This document shows positions 27,616 to 36,795 of a DNA stretch of 64,000 bases, piece by piece. The position numbers and the translations under genes are program-made. Origin of the DNA: Verrucomicrobiales bacterium (GTDB lineage: Bacteria; Verrucomicrobiota; Verrucomicrobiia; Limisphaerales; J093); NCBI GenBank assembly GCA_024233305.1, contig JACKPV010000031.1, positions 124,001 to 188,000 on the forward strand, given 5' to 3'. How positions within the stretch are numbered: the first letter of the stretch is position 1; the number at the start of each line of letters is the position of its first letter. The notes under the pieces were generated by a model that was not told the DNA's origin, did not search any database, and was given only the letters and a program-made list of their open reading frames with translations.

Positions 27616-29019
27616 TCAATCCGGCTTCGCGTAGAATTCGCGGCGATGGGCTTCCGCCAGGGCCTGCAGGCGCGCGGCGACTTCCGGGTAACTGTCGATC
27701 ACATTGCGCGTCTCGTAGGGGTCGTTCCGCATGTCGAACAGGGCCGTGCCGATTTCCGCCTGCCGGTACTTGCCCGCCGCGCCGTCGTTGCCGGGAGTCA
27801 CCAGCGTGCGATAGGCATGCGGGACGTGGAGCTTCCAACGACCGTCGCCGCTGATCACCCCCTCGAAAGTGCCCCCGGTGCAGAACGCGTACGCCTCCTG
27901 CGGATTCGTCGCGTCCGGTTTGCCCGTGATCAAATCCCAAACATCCCGGCCGTCGATGGGGTTCGCCGGCAGCGCCGCCCCGGCCAGGTGGGCGACGGTC
28001 GGCAGCAAATCGATCGTGCAGAAGGCGCGATGTGAACGGGAGCCCGGCGCGATGTGGCCCGGGTACTTGATGATGCAGGCGCTCCGGATCCCGCCGTCGA
28101 ACCCCGTGCCCTTCGCCTCGCGGAACGGAGTGCGGCCCGCGTGGTTGCCGTAAGAAACCCACGGCCCATTGTCGGAGGTGAACACAACCAGCGTGCGTTC
28201 CTCGACGCCGTTGTGCCGCAGCGCCCCCAGGATTTCGCCGACGGACCAGTCGATTTCCATCATCACGTCGCCGTAGAGTCCGACGCCGGATTTCCCCTTG
28301 AACCGCTCGCTGCAAAAGAGCGGGACGTGCGGCATCGAATGCGGCACGTAGAGCAGGAACGGTTCCTCGCGATGGCGACGAATGAAATCCACGGCGTGTT
28401 CGGTGTACCACGTCGTCAGGAGCGGTTGATGCTCCTTGGTCACGCGATCGATGGTGACCTTGCCGTTGTCCCAGAATTGCAGCGGCCATTTGCCCCAGTA
28501 GTCCGGGTTCTCGGGGTGGAATTCCCACATGTCGTTCGAATACATCAACCCGCAGGATTCATCGAAACCGCGGGCCGGCGGCCGCGTCTCCGGCTGGTCG
28601 CCCAGATGCCACTTCCCGAACACCGCCGTGGCATAGCCCCGCGCTTTGAGCACCTCGCCCATGGTCGCGAACTTCGGATCGAGCCCGCGCGCCTTGGGCG
28701 GATGCGCTCCGAAAACCTTCGTCCGGCCGGGGTAACACCCGGTCAACAATGCCGCGCGCGAGGCCGAACAGACCGCTTGCGGCACGTAGAATTGGTCGAA
28801 GCAGCAACCTTCGTCCGCCAGCCGCTGGACGTTGGGCGTCGGATACGCCGGGATGCCAAACGGCGAAAAGTCCGCCCAGCCGGAATCGTCGAGGAAGATG
28901 ATGACGACATTCGGGGGGCGGCCGTCTTCCGCAGCGGAGGCAACCGGGAGCAGCCAGCACAAAACGGCGGCAACGAGAACCAGGCCGTGTCGCCGGAGGG
29001 AGGAATGGTTCGAGTTCAT
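27616..29019 (-). CDS. Secreted sulfatase (arylsulfatase family, Cys type)
   Basis: A 467-residue sulfatase with a Sec signal (VLVAAVLCWLLPVASA). The metal-binding Asp pair is at 44-45 (IIFLDDSGWADFSPFG). The formylglycine site is Cys84 in VCSASRAALLTGCYPGR, where Ala replaces the usual Pro of CxPSR, an accepted variant. Further family segments: AVFGKWHLGD, VVFTSDNGPW and HAGRTPFREAKG. It would need a formylglycine-generating enzyme encoded elsewhere. The substrate (polysaccharide or aryl sulfate) is unknown. It lies 96 bases downstream of mtnA on the same strand. Confidence 0.93.
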   Translation of the reverse strand: MNSNHSSLRRHGLVLVAAVLCWLLPVASAAEDGRPPNVVIIFLDDSGWADFSPFGIPAYPTPNVQRLADEGCCFDQFYVPQAVCSASRAALLTGCYPGRTKVFGAHPPKARGLDPKFATMGEVLKARGYATAVFGKWHLGDQPETRPPARGFDESCGLMYSNDMWEFHPENPDYWGKWPLQFWDNGKVTIDRVTKEHQPLLTTWYTEHAVDFIRRHREEPFLLYVPHSMPHVPLFCSERFKGKSGVGLYGDVMMEIDWSVGEILGALRHNGVEERTLVVFTSDNGPWVSYGNHAGRTPFREAKGTGFDGGIRSACIIKYPGHIAPGSRSHRAFCTIDLLPTVAHLAGAALPANPIDGRDVWDLITGKPDATNPQEAYAFCTGGTFEGVISGDGRWKLHVPHAYRTLVTPGNDGAAGKYRQAEIGTALFDMRNDPYETRNVIDSYPEVAARLQALAEAHRREFYAKPD

Positions 29020-29115
29020 GCGGATCAGATCGGGTTCGTTTCGGAGCCGGACTCTACCCGCCGCCCCGGCGCCGGCCCAAGCGGAAACGCCACGCTTCGC
29101 CCGCCGCCCGCCGGA

Positions 29116-30255
29116 TCATTCAGGACCGCCGAGAGGGCCACGGTTCCGCCAAAGCTCGCGCGGACGGAAGATCCCCGCCGGGGTGATGATCCCGGTCACG
29201 AGCCTGGCCGGGGTGACGTCGAAGCCCGGATTCCGCGCGTCGCTGGTCGGATTCGCGATCCGCACATACGCCGGCTCGCCTCCCGCACCCGACCCGCGGC
29301 GGCGCCGGCTGGCCGACGCCCGCACGCGTCCCCAGGCTCCGAGCACCTCGTCCGCGGCGCGTTCCTCGATGGGAATCTCGCCGCCCGAGCGCAGGTGCCA
29401 GTCGATCGTGGAAAGCGGGATCGCCACGTAAAAAGGGATGCGGTGATGCGCCGCAAGCACAGCCTTCGTGTAGGTGCCGATCTTGTTGGCGACCTCGCCG
29501 GTCCGCCCCAGGACGCGGTCACTGCCAACGATGACCAGGTCGATTTCGCCCCGCTGCATCAGGTGCCCGGCGGCGTTGTCGGCGATGACCTGATGGGAAA
29601 TGCCTTGCTGCGCCAGTTCCCAGGCGGTGAGGCTGGCGCCCTGGCAGCGCGGGCGGGTTTCGTCGCAGAAGACATGGAACTGTCGACCGGCCGCTTGCGC
29701 GGCGTAGAGCGGCGCGGTGGCGGAACCGACGTCGACGAAGGCCAGCCAACCGGCGTTGCAGTGCGTGAGCACCCGCATCCCCTCCTGGACCAGCGGTTCG
29801 CCATGCTGCCCGATCGCCTCGCAGTGGGCCACGTCTTCGTCGGCAAAGGCGCGGGCGGCCTCCAGGGCCAGGGCTTGCTGTTCGGCGACACTCGTCCCGG
29901 AGGCCATGCGCGCGCGGACCATGTCCATGGCGTTCACCGGATCAACCGCCGTGGGCCGCGCGGCCTTGAGGGTGGCGTAGACCCGCTCGACCTGCCGGGC
30001 GAAGGCAGCCAATCCCTGCCCTCGAAAGGCCCGCGCACCCTGGGCCAAGCCAAAGGCGGCCGTGGCGCCAATGGCACCCGCCCCGCGCACGACCATGTCG
30101 GTGATCGCGCGGGCGGTGGCCCGATAATCGGGCATGGCGACAATGCGGAACTCGTGGGGCAGGAGTCGTTGTTCGATCAACCGAACCGCGTTGGCCCGGA
30201 CGTCGAAGTCCACTGTCCGATGACTTTGGATACGTCCGCGGGTGTTGACGCGCAT
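29116..30255 (-). CDS. mtnA: S-methyl-5-thioribose-1-phosphate isomerase
   Basis: A 379-residue isomerase of the methionine salvage pathway, converting MTR-1-phosphate to the ribulose form. Family motifs: MVVRGAGAIGATAAFGLAQG, THCNAGWLA with the catalytic Cys, DETRPRCQGASLTAWEL and GSDRVLGRTGEVANKIGTY with the catalytic Asp. A Ser-Arg-rich insert (ASRRRRGSGAGG) breaks the C-terminal part. No other salvage gene is close. The upstream TPR gene ends 24 bases before its start, so they probably form an operon. Confidence 0.92.
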   Translation of the reverse strand: MRVNTRGRIQSHRTVDFDVRANAVRLIEQRLLPHEFRIVAMPDYRATARAITDMVVRGAGAIGATAAFGLAQGARAFRGQGLAAFARQVERVYATLKAARPTAVDPVNAMDMVRARMASGTSVAEQQALALEAARAFADEDVAHCEAIGQHGEPLVQEGMRVLTHCNAGWLAFVDVGSATAPLYAAQAAGRQFHVFCDETRPRCQGASLTAWELAQQGISHQVIADNAAGHLMQRGEIDLVIVGSDRVLGRTGEVANKIGTYTKAVLAAHHRIPFYVAIPLSTIDWHLRSGGEIPIEERAADEVLGAWGRVRASASRRRRGSGAGGEPAYVRIANPTSDARNPGFDVTPARLVTGIITPAGIFRPRELWRNRGPLGGPE

Positions 30256-30279
30256 GACCGGGTCGGGAGGCGGGAGCGG

Positions 30280-30690
30280 CTAGTCGACCGGCACCTGCAT
30301 GGCACGGATGCGTCCGCGCAGCTTGCGATAGAGCGGGTGCTTCCGGAAGGTGGCGAGATCCGGATCCCGGGCCAGCCAGCGGAACTCGCGGTAGCCGCGG
30401 TCGATGGCGCGGTTCAGGGACTCGAAGGCGAGTTCGGGCTGGTCGGTCAGCGCGTAGCTGCAGGCGAGGTTGTAGTGGACCAAGGGATTTTCCGGTCGCA
30501 GGTTGGCCAATCGTTCGTCCACCTGCAATCCATCGGCATAACGCCCGCGCAGCGTGTAGTCGTGGGCCAGCACTTCGAGCGCCTCCACGTAATCCGGGGC
30601 GCGGCGGGTGAGCCGGGCCAGGAAATCGATCTCGATGTCCAGACTCCGGCGTTCCTCCCGATTCAGCTTTTTCCGTTCGCTGTTCGCCAT
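30280..30690 (-). CDS. Tetratricopeptide-repeat protein
   Basis: A 136-residue helical protein with about two and a half TPR units: APDYVEALEVLAHDYTLRGR, then NPLVHYNLACSYALTDQPEL and AFESLNRAIDRGY, followed by a basic C-terminus. It has no signal or membrane segment and is probably a cytoplasmic scaffold. Such short TPR proteins ending in a 'DPDLATFRKHPLYRKL' segment are common next to unrelated housekeeping genes. It lies 24 bases upstream of mtnA on the same strand; a functional link is not evident. Confidence 0.8.
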   Translation of the reverse strand: MANSERKKLNREERRSLDIEIDFLARLTRRAPDYVEALEVLAHDYTLRGRYADGLQVDERLANLRPENPLVHYNLACSYALTDQPELAFESLNRAIDRGYREFRWLARDPDLATFRKHPLYRKLRGRIRAMQVPVD

Positions 30691-30852
30691 AACAACCGGC
30701 CCATGATCGACGCGAAGCCGTTCAAGTCAAGAAACCGCTCCGTCACCAGGTGACGCCTGCGTGGCGCCGCTTCGCCCGAGCCGACCGGAGCGCAAGACCG
30801 AAGCGCGCAGTGGAATCCGTCCGCCGCGCCGGGCAGGGATCGCTTGCCCGCC

Positions 30853-33800
30853 TCATGCCTCCGCCCGGACGGAGGTTTCCGGCGGCGCGACCGGGAGCAC
30901 GATGGTGAACGTCGTGCCCTTTCCCACGCTCGAGTCCAGTTGGATGCCGAATCCCATCTCGAGCGCGAATTCGTAGACCATGTAGAGCCCGAGGCCCGTG
31001 CCGTGGCGGGCGCTGAAGGCCTTGGTCGTGAAGAACGGCTCGAAGATGCGGGGGCGGACGTCGGGCGCAATCCCGGCGCCGTGGTCCTCGACGCTGAGGG
31101 CCACGTATGCGGGCGCGGACCGCGGCGCGAGCAGCAGACCGGCCCCGGGTTGCGACCGAAAATCCGTGCGCACCTGGATCAGGCCGGTTCCGGCGGTCGC
31201 ATCGAGGGCGTTCAGGATCAGGTTCAGGAGCATCTGCTGCGTCAGGTCGCGGACCGCCAGCACCCGGGGCAGTCCTCCCGCCAACCGCGTGCTCACACGC
31301 ACTTCGCGACGAAACCGATCCCCGAGCAACCGCACCGTTTCCGCCACCAGGGCGTTGATTTCGCAGGGCTGCGCCTCGCGTCGACCTGCCCGGCCGAACC
31401 CGAGCATGGCATGAATGACTCCGCTGGCCTGGTCGATGGAGGCCTGGATGCGGTCGAGGCGCGCCCGCACCTTCGCGCGGTCGTCGAGGTTGGCGGCGAT
31501 GATCTGGGCCGACCCCTTGATGATCGAGAGGATGTTGTTGAAGTCGTGCGCGATGCCGGCGGCAAGCGTGCCGAGGGCGGTCATCTTCTGGCCCTGGACC
31601 AAGGCTTCGGTGGCGCGCTTCAACTCCTCGGTACGCTCCGCGACCTGACGGCCCACCTCGGCGCAACTGCGCCGCAGTTGAATGTGTTGACTTACCGCCA
31701 GGGCCAGCAGCGCGACGACGAGCAGTACTGCCACGCCGCCGATGGCCACCACGCGCGGATCGTGATACCAGGGCAGCAGGACGGCAAACTCGAAGGCGAA
31801 CGGCTGCGCCTCGATGTTCCAGTTCCGGTCCATCGCCCGGACCTCCAACCGGTGGGGACCCGCCGTGAGGTCCGCCAGCACCGCCTCGGCCCGCGGATGG
31901 AAGGCAGACCATTCGCCTTCGTCGAGCCGGTGCGAAAACAGCAGCCGGTCATCCTCGGTGAACCGCCACTTGTCCCGGCCGCGAAACACCACCCGCAGCC
32001 CGTTCACCGAATCCGGCTCGGGGAACGGCGCCGACTCGACGGCCAGGGTGATCGGCGGATCGATGTCGGCGCGGGGATGCAGCAGACTCAGCCCGCGCGA
32101 GGTTCCGGCCCACAACCGGCGGCGATGGTCTTCCAGCGCGCAATGCGCCAGCGCTCCGGGCAATCCCTCCGCCGGGTCCACCTGCACCCACTCCCCATTG
32201 AAGTGCCGGTGCAACCCGCTCCCGGTGGCCACCCAGACGCTGCCGTCCGTGGTCCGGACCAGGCCATTGACCCGGTCCAACCCCTCCCGCAGCGTGTTCC
32301 AGCGTTTGCCATCGAAGGCCGACACCCGGCTCAGGCCGGCGCACCAGATGTGCCCGTCCGGGAGTTCGAGCCAGCACAAGGCCCCTTCGTCGTCGTAACC
32401 GTCGGCGTGCGAAAAGACCTGCCACTGGCCTTCCCGCCACCGCGCCGGCCCCGCGCTGCCGCCCAGCCAGAGATCTCCGTTCGACGCCTCCGCGAGAAAG
32501 AACAACTCCGCGCCCAGATCGATCGGTGGCGGCGCGTTGGTCCAGGGGAGGAATCCGGCGCCGTCAAACAACTCCAACTGGTAGCCCTCCTCCTCGTCCC
32601 CCACTCGCTGCGTTTCGACACACAACAGGCCCGCGCCCGTCTGACGCAGGACCTTTCCGATCCGCCGTTGCCGGGGGTGAACGACAGACGCGAACCGCTG
32701 CGTCGCCGGGTCGAACAACCAGAGCTGCTCCTCGACCGCCACCGCCAACCTCCCGTCCGGCAGGAAACGCAGCTGATCGCCGGGACGAAAGCTGAATTCG
32801 AAACCGGCGGGCCAGGCCACCAGCGACCAGTCTTCGCCGTCCAGCGACACCAGGCCGTTCCCGGCGGCGAACCACAGCCGGCCCGAGGCGTCCTCCACTC
32901 CGGCGGTCACCGGGGTGTTCGCCACGGGCGTAAACAGCGGACGGCGCCAGGCGGCGGGCGCGCAACGGGCCAACCCCTCGGATGTTGCCAGCCAGAACGC
33001 CCCTTCGCCCTCCGTGGCGATGTCGAAATATTGTCCGGCCTGAAACGGCACGCTCTCCGCCCCGGATATACCGCCGTCCAGCTCCGCCAGGCGCGTGTAG
33101 GTCATCGCCCAGTAGGTCTCCGGTGTCGATCCGGGCCAGGCGAAACGCGGATTCTCACCACCCCAGACCCGCTTGGACCACCCGGCCCCATCGAAGTGCA
33201 CCACCACCCGTCGGTTCGCATCCGGTTCCTCCGCCACACAGGTCACGCCGCGACGGCCGTCCGGCAACGGCCGCTGCAAATTCCGCACCCCCAGTTCGGG
33301 CGGCAGCACGAAGCGCTCCCCGGAACTGTTCTCGTCCAGGCGTCGGAGTGGTCCCGCGAAGAGCAACAAGCCCTGCTCGCCGGCAATCCACAGGCCGTCA
33401 TCTTCGGTGCGTGCCAGATCCAGAAACGCCCCGATGCCTTCCTCCGCCGCCATCCGCCAGGAAACCGTCTGCTGGGAAAGCGCCCGGTATTCGATGATCC
33501 GGTCCGGCAACAACACCAACACGCGATCCTCCCCCGCCGGCATGATCGGGGTCTGCCCGATCAGGCGCAGGGGATTGGTCGCGTATTCATACCGGATCGC
33601 CTCCACCGGATGGCGCTGCCATTGCTCGTCGATCAACTGGAGCAAGCCGCGGTCATAGGTCGACCACACCCGCCCCGCGCGACTTTGGTATACCCGCTGG
33701 ATCCGCCCCTCGGGCGAAGGCACATGGCGGACTTGGTAGCCGTCCAGAACACTAAGCGATTCGGTTTCTCCGTGACGCGCCCAAACGGTGCCGCGCGGAC

Positions 33801-33966
33801 TGACCGTCACCGTGCGCGTCAGGGATTCCGCCAACCCGTCCCCCGCCCGGTAAACCCGCCAGAGGTACTGGGCATGCACCGGACCGTTCACCGTGGCGCC
33901 CAAAGCGAGCCCCACCCCGAGCCACGCCCGGAGCCGCGCCCCCCGGATTCGCCGGACGGTCGTCAC
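30853..33966 (-). CDS. Membrane sensor histidine kinase with a beta-propeller ligand domain
   Basis: A 1,037-residue kinase. The GTG start at 33966 overlaps the TGA of the upstream gene (GTGA) and opens a signal (LRAWLGVGLALGATVNGPVHA). Residues up to about 640 are periplasmic beta-propeller repeats of the two-component-regulator-propeller type (for example DGSVWVATGSGLHRHFN, RRRLWAGTSRGLSLLHP), then a Y_Y_Y-like beta domain, one membrane helix (VVAIGGVAVLLVVALLALAV), and the kinase core with His807 in GIAHDFNNIL, N-box LILNALDAT, G-boxes VEDHGAGIAP and GTGLGLYMVYEF. No receiver domain is fused and no response regulator gene is adjacent. Confidence 0.9.
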   Translation of the reverse strand: MTTVRRIRGARLRAWLGVGLALGATVNGPVHAQYLWRVYRAGDGLAESLTRTVTVSPRGTVWARHGETESLSVLDGYQVRHVPSPEGRIQRVYQSRAGRVWSTYDRGLLQLIDEQWQRHPVEAIRYEYATNPLRLIGQTPIMPAGEDRVLVLLPDRIIEYRALSQQTVSWRMAAEEGIGAFLDLARTEDDGLWIAGEQGLLLFAGPLRRLDENSSGERFVLPPELGVRNLQRPLPDGRRGVTCVAEEPDANRRVVVHFDGAGWSKRVWGGENPRFAWPGSTPETYWAMTYTRLAELDGGISGAESVPFQAGQYFDIATEGEGAFWLATSEGLARCAPAAWRRPLFTPVANTPVTAGVEDASGRLWFAAGNGLVSLDGEDWSLVAWPAGFEFSFRPGDQLRFLPDGRLAVAVEEQLWLFDPATQRFASVVHPRQRRIGKVLRQTGAGLLCVETQRVGDEEEGYQLELFDGAGFLPWTNAPPPIDLGAELFFLAEASNGDLWLGGSAGPARWREGQWQVFSHADGYDDEGALCWLELPDGHIWCAGLSRVSAFDGKRWNTLREGLDRVNGLVRTTDGSVWVATGSGLHRHFNGEWVQVDPAEGLPGALAHCALEDHRRRLWAGTSRGLSLLHPRADIDPPITLAVESAPFPEPDSVNGLRVVFRGRDKWRFTEDDRLLFSHRLDEGEWSAFHPRAEAVLADLTAGPHRLEVRAMDRNWNIEAQPFAFEFAVLLPWYHDPRVVAIGGVAVLLVVALLALAVSQHIQLRRSCAEVGRQVAERTEELKRATEALVQGQKMTALGTLAAGIAHDFNNILSIIKGSAQIIAANLDDRAKVRARLDRIQASIDQASGVIHAMLGFGRAGRREAQPCEINALVAETVRLLGDRFRREVRVSTRLAGGLPRVLAVRDLTQQMLLNLILNALDATAGTGLIQVRTDFRSQPGAGLLLAPRSAPAYVALSVEDHGAGIAPDVRPRIFEPFFTTKAFSARHGTGLGLYMVYEFALEMGFGIQLDSSVGKGTTFTIVLPVAPPETSVRAEA

Positions 33967-34466
33967 GGGGGAGGAATCGGCAGATCGATCCGCCGGGCCG
34001 CATGGGTTTCCGAATCGTAAAGCACGAACGTCGAGGCGCCGGTCAACCCGCCGTAAATCTCGCCGGGGTTGATCGCCAGCGTCCGCCCGTGCGAGGTCAA
34101 CTCGAACTGATGGTTGTGCCCGTAGCAAACCACGTCGAAGACCCGCCCCTGCGCAATGGCCCGGCCGATGTTGTCGAAGTGATTGACCGCAAAGCGCCGC
34201 CCACCGAGTTCGAGTTCAACGTACTCCCCGTGGAACGTGAGATGCGGGTGTCTGGCCCCGTTCGCCGCGATCCGGAAACGGTCACCGTCGTTGTTGCCAA
34301 AGACGACATGCACCGGCCCGGGAAAACCCTGCCCGAGTTCCTTGGCCACGAAGGGGGAACAGAGGTCGCCGCAGCAGATGAGAATCTCCGCTTCGGCGGC
34401 CTGGCGCAAGGCATCGCGCAACCGGGGGAGGTTGTCGTGGATGTCGGAGAGGATGGCGATGATCAT
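33963..34466 (-). CDS. YfcE/MJ0936-family metallophosphoesterase
   Basis: A 167-residue calcineurin-like phosphodiesterase. The dimetal motifs are complete: ILSDIHDN at the N-terminus, CCGDLCSP, FGNNDGD and CYGHNHQFE. Relatives hydrolyse bis-p-nitrophenyl phosphate and possibly cyclic nucleotides; the natural substrate is unknown. It overlaps the mscS stop upstream (ATGA at 34463-34466) and the histidine kinase start downstream (GTGA at 33963-33966), so all three are translationally coupled. Confidence 0.92.
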   Translation of the reverse strand: MIIAILSDIHDNLPRLRDALRQAAEAEILICCGDLCSPFVAKELGQGFPGPVHVVFGNNDGDRFRIAANGARHPHLTFHGEYVELELGGRRFAVNHFDNIGRAIAQGRVFDVVCYGHNHQFELTSHGRTLAINPGEIYGGLTGASTFVLYDSETHAARRIDLPIPPP

Positions 34467-35530
34467 GAACCGGTGGCGCCTGGCGGCACGACGAACAGGG
34501 TTTGGGTGGGATAGGCGAACTCGATGGCCTCCCGCTCGAAGGCCTCGTGAATGCGGAGGTTGATCGCCTGTTGGATATCCATGTAGACAGCGTAGTCGGG
34601 CACGCCGACATAATAAACCGTCTCGAAATTCAGGGCGAAACTGCCGTATTCCTTGAAATGGCAGCGATCGAAGCGGGTGTGGGATTGCGATTCGACGGCC
34701 GCCCGGATCAGGGCGGGGATTCGTTCCAGTTTGGCCCTCGGCGTCTGGTAGGTCACCCCGAGGGCGAAGGCCACCCGCCGCTCGCGCATCCGGCCGTAGT
34801 TGCGGATGCGGCTGTCCAAGAGGTCGGCATTGGCGAAGACCAGTTGTTCGCCCGAAAGGCTCCGCAGGCGCGTGGTCTTGATACCGATGTGCTCCACCGA
34901 TCCCATCAGGTCGCCCAGAATCAGGAAATCCCCGATGACGAAAGGCTTGTCGAGGAGGATCGAGAACGAGGCGAGCAGGTCCTTCAGGATGGTCTGCACC
35001 GCCAGCGCGACGGCGATGCCGCCGACACCGAGGCCGGCGAGCAACGGAGTGATTTCGATGCCCAGATTCGCCAGGATCAGCAGGATCACCGTCGCCCAGG
35101 TGCCCAACCGCGCGAGAAACGCGATGGCGTTCACCGTCGTGGCACTCGCCGGATCCTCGCGCAACCGGCGCTCCCGGTATTCCTGCGCGAAGAACCCGAT
35201 CAGGCACACCACCCAGATGCCGCCCTGGATCACCAGCACCACGGTGACCCCATTGCGGATGACCTCCCGGACCTTCTCCACGAGGTTCAACGCCTGTGAC
35301 CCGAGCAGGACCGCCACGGCCAGCAGGAGCAGCCAGTGCGTGCGTTCGAGCACCTGCCCCACCGCGTCATCCCAGCGAACCTGTGTGCGCCGGACAAAAC
35401 TGCCGACATAGCGTCGCAACCCGGCCCGCAACACGAACAGCGCGACCAGCACGAACAGGGTGATGGCGGCCGCGACAAGCCAGTTGCGCACGGTGTTGCC
35501 GAGGAATTGGTGGGTCAGGAATTCAGTCAT
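34463..35530 (-). CDS. MscS-family mechanosensitive ion channel
   Basis: A 355-residue small-conductance mechanosensitive channel. Four hydrophobic segments lie in the first 185 residues. The pore-lining helix is ITPLLAGLGVGGIAVALAVQ, rich in Gly/Ala as in MscS TM3, followed by the beta domain (FVIGDFLILGDLMGSVEHIG) and a cytoplasmic alpha/beta domain ending FAYPTQTLFV. The ATG at 35530 is preferred to one 42 bases upstream because the latter adds only a polar tail. It is the first gene of a coupled mscS-phosphodiesterase-kinase operon, suggesting a role in osmotic or envelope-tension response. Confidence 0.9.
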   Translation of the reverse strand: MTEFLTHQFLGNTVRNWLVAAAITLFVLVALFVLRAGLRRYVGSFVRRTQVRWDDAVGQVLERTHWLLLLAVAVLLGSQALNLVEKVREVIRNGVTVVLVIQGGIWVVCLIGFFAQEYRERRLREDPASATTVNAIAFLARLGTWATVILLILANLGIEITPLLAGLGVGGIAVALAVQTILKDLLASFSILLDKPFVIGDFLILGDLMGSVEHIGIKTTRLRSLSGEQLVFANADLLDSRIRNYGRMRERRVAFALGVTYQTPRAKLERIPALIRAAVESQSHTRFDRCHFKEYGSFALNFETVYYVGVPDYAVYMDIQQAINLRIHEAFEREAIEFAYPTQTLFVVPPGATGS

Positions 35531-35712
35531 CGTTCTGCCGGATCGGAATGGGGCGCGCATCGGCGGCGGCACCCGGAAATCACTGTCAAGCGCGGCCTAC
35601 CTAATCGCAGTTGCGGCGCAGGGGCAAGTGCGTTCCCCCCGGCAAGCACCGTCCGATCAGCGCGGGCCCGGACCGTCCTCGCGAACCGCACGCGCCAGAG
35701 GAGGAAGACGAT

Positions 35713-35735
35713 GCCCCGCCCCCGGGCGGTGGGGC
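35713..35735 (-). terminator. Hairpin just downstream of hemC
   Basis: The sequence GCCCC-GCCC-CC-GGGC-GGT-GGGGC at 35713-35735 can fold into a GC stem with one bulge. It starts 1 base beyond the hemC stop on the minus strand and is followed there by a pyrimidine-rich stretch (CGTCTTCCTCCTC). It is a plausible end for the ccsA-hemA-hemC transcript, although the U-tract is weak. Confidence 0.4.
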
Positions 35736-35736
35736 G

Positions 35737-36792
35737 TCACCGCAGCCGCCCGGCCATCGATTGACCCAACGCCTCGGGCGCATCCATCGGTCCGTTCAGC
35801 GCCGCCGATTTCGCCGGCCCGTCCCGGAAGGAGACGGCCCGCAGCCGCAACCCGCCGTCGACGGCTTCGGCATAAGCGGCGACCGGGCTTTGGCACCCGC
35901 CTCCCATCGCGCGGAGGAAGGCGCGTTCGGCCACGACGCATTGCCGCGTTTCGAAGTGGGTCAACCGCTCGCAGACACTCCGCATGCGCGGGTCGTCCGA
36001 ACGGATCTCGATGCCCAGGGCCGCCTGTCCCACACAGGGCAGCATCTCCTCGACCGGCAGCAAGGAGACGTGAAACTCCGGTTGCACAATCCAGTCCGAC
36101 GCGGCCCCGGCCTCCCCGGCCGGCCGCAAGGACAGGCTCCCGTCGGCCCCGATCCGGTAGCCCAGACGTCCCAACCCCGCGGCGGCGAGCAAGGTGCCGT
36201 CCAGTTCCGCGTTTTGCAGAAGCTTCTGGAGCCGCGTGCCCACGTTGCCGCGAATCTCGACCACGCGCAGATCGGGCCGGACGGCGAGGAGTTGCTCGCG
36301 ACGCCGCGTGCTGCTGGTGGCGAGGGTGGCGCCTTCCGGGAGCTGCGCGAGCGTCAAACCGGGGGCGAACCAGCGCCGGGCGGGGCCGTTGCCGGACGCG
36401 GCTTCTCCAGCGTTGCCGGACGCGGCAGCGGCTCCCCGGCGACTGCGGTAGATGAGCACGTCACGAGGATCGGCCCGCAAGGGAACGGCGCCGAGTTCGA
36501 GGCCATCGGGCAGCTCGGTCGGGAGGTCCTTGAGGCTGTGAATCGCCAGATCCGCCCGGCCTTCCAGCAGCGCAATTTCAAGTTCTTTCGTGAAAAGCCC
36601 CTTGGGCAACGCCGGGTTGGGCTGCGCCATGGAGGCCTTCTGAAGCTTGTCGCCCGTGGTCTTGACGATCGCGTACTCGAACTGCCATTCGGGAAACAGT
36701 GCCCGGCACTCGGCGAGCACCTGGCGGGTCTGGGTCAGGGCGAGCGGGCTGCCCCGGGTGACCGCGATGAGGGGACGTTGCTTTTCGGGCAT
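35737..36792 (-). CDS. hemC: Porphobilinogen deaminase (hydroxymethylbilane synthase)
   Basis: A 351-residue haem biosynthesis enzyme joining four porphobilinogen units. Motifs: TRGSPLALTQTRQV at the N-terminus, ADLAIHSLKDLPTELPDGLE, TSSTRRREQLLA with EIRGNVGTRLQKL, and the dipyrromethane-cofactor Cys300 in RAMGGGCQSPVAAYAE. It is slightly longer than usual because of an Ala/Gly/Asn loop (AAAASGNAGEAASGNG) encoded by a duplicated 15-base unit. It follows hemA by 3 bases in a ccsA-hemA-hemC operon. Confidence 0.96.
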   Translation of the reverse strand: MPEKQRPLIAVTRGSPLALTQTRQVLAECRALFPEWQFEYAIVKTTGDKLQKASMAQPNPALPKGLFTKELEIALLEGRADLAIHSLKDLPTELPDGLELGAVPLRADPRDVLIYRSRRGAAAASGNAGEAASGNGPARRWFAPGLTLAQLPEGATLATSSTRRREQLLAVRPDLRVVEIRGNVGTRLQKLLQNAELDGTLLAAAGLGRLGYRIGADGSLSLRPAGEAGAASDWIVQPEFHVSLLPVEEMLPCVGQAALGIEIRSDDPRMRSVCERLTHFETRQCVVAERAFLRAMGGGCQSPVAAYAEAVDGGLRLRAVSFRDGPAKSAALNGPMDAPEALGQSMAGRLR

Positions 36793-36795
36793 GAA

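Noticed and set aside
28054..30753. 899-codon plus-strand frame opposite the sulfatase and mtnA
   Set aside because: Composition is Arg/Gly/His-rich with no motif; the opposite strand encodes well-conserved enzymes.
30844..34020. 1,058-codon plus-strand frame opposite the histidine kinase
   Set aside because: Shadow of a well-supported kinase; no start context and no recognisable domain.
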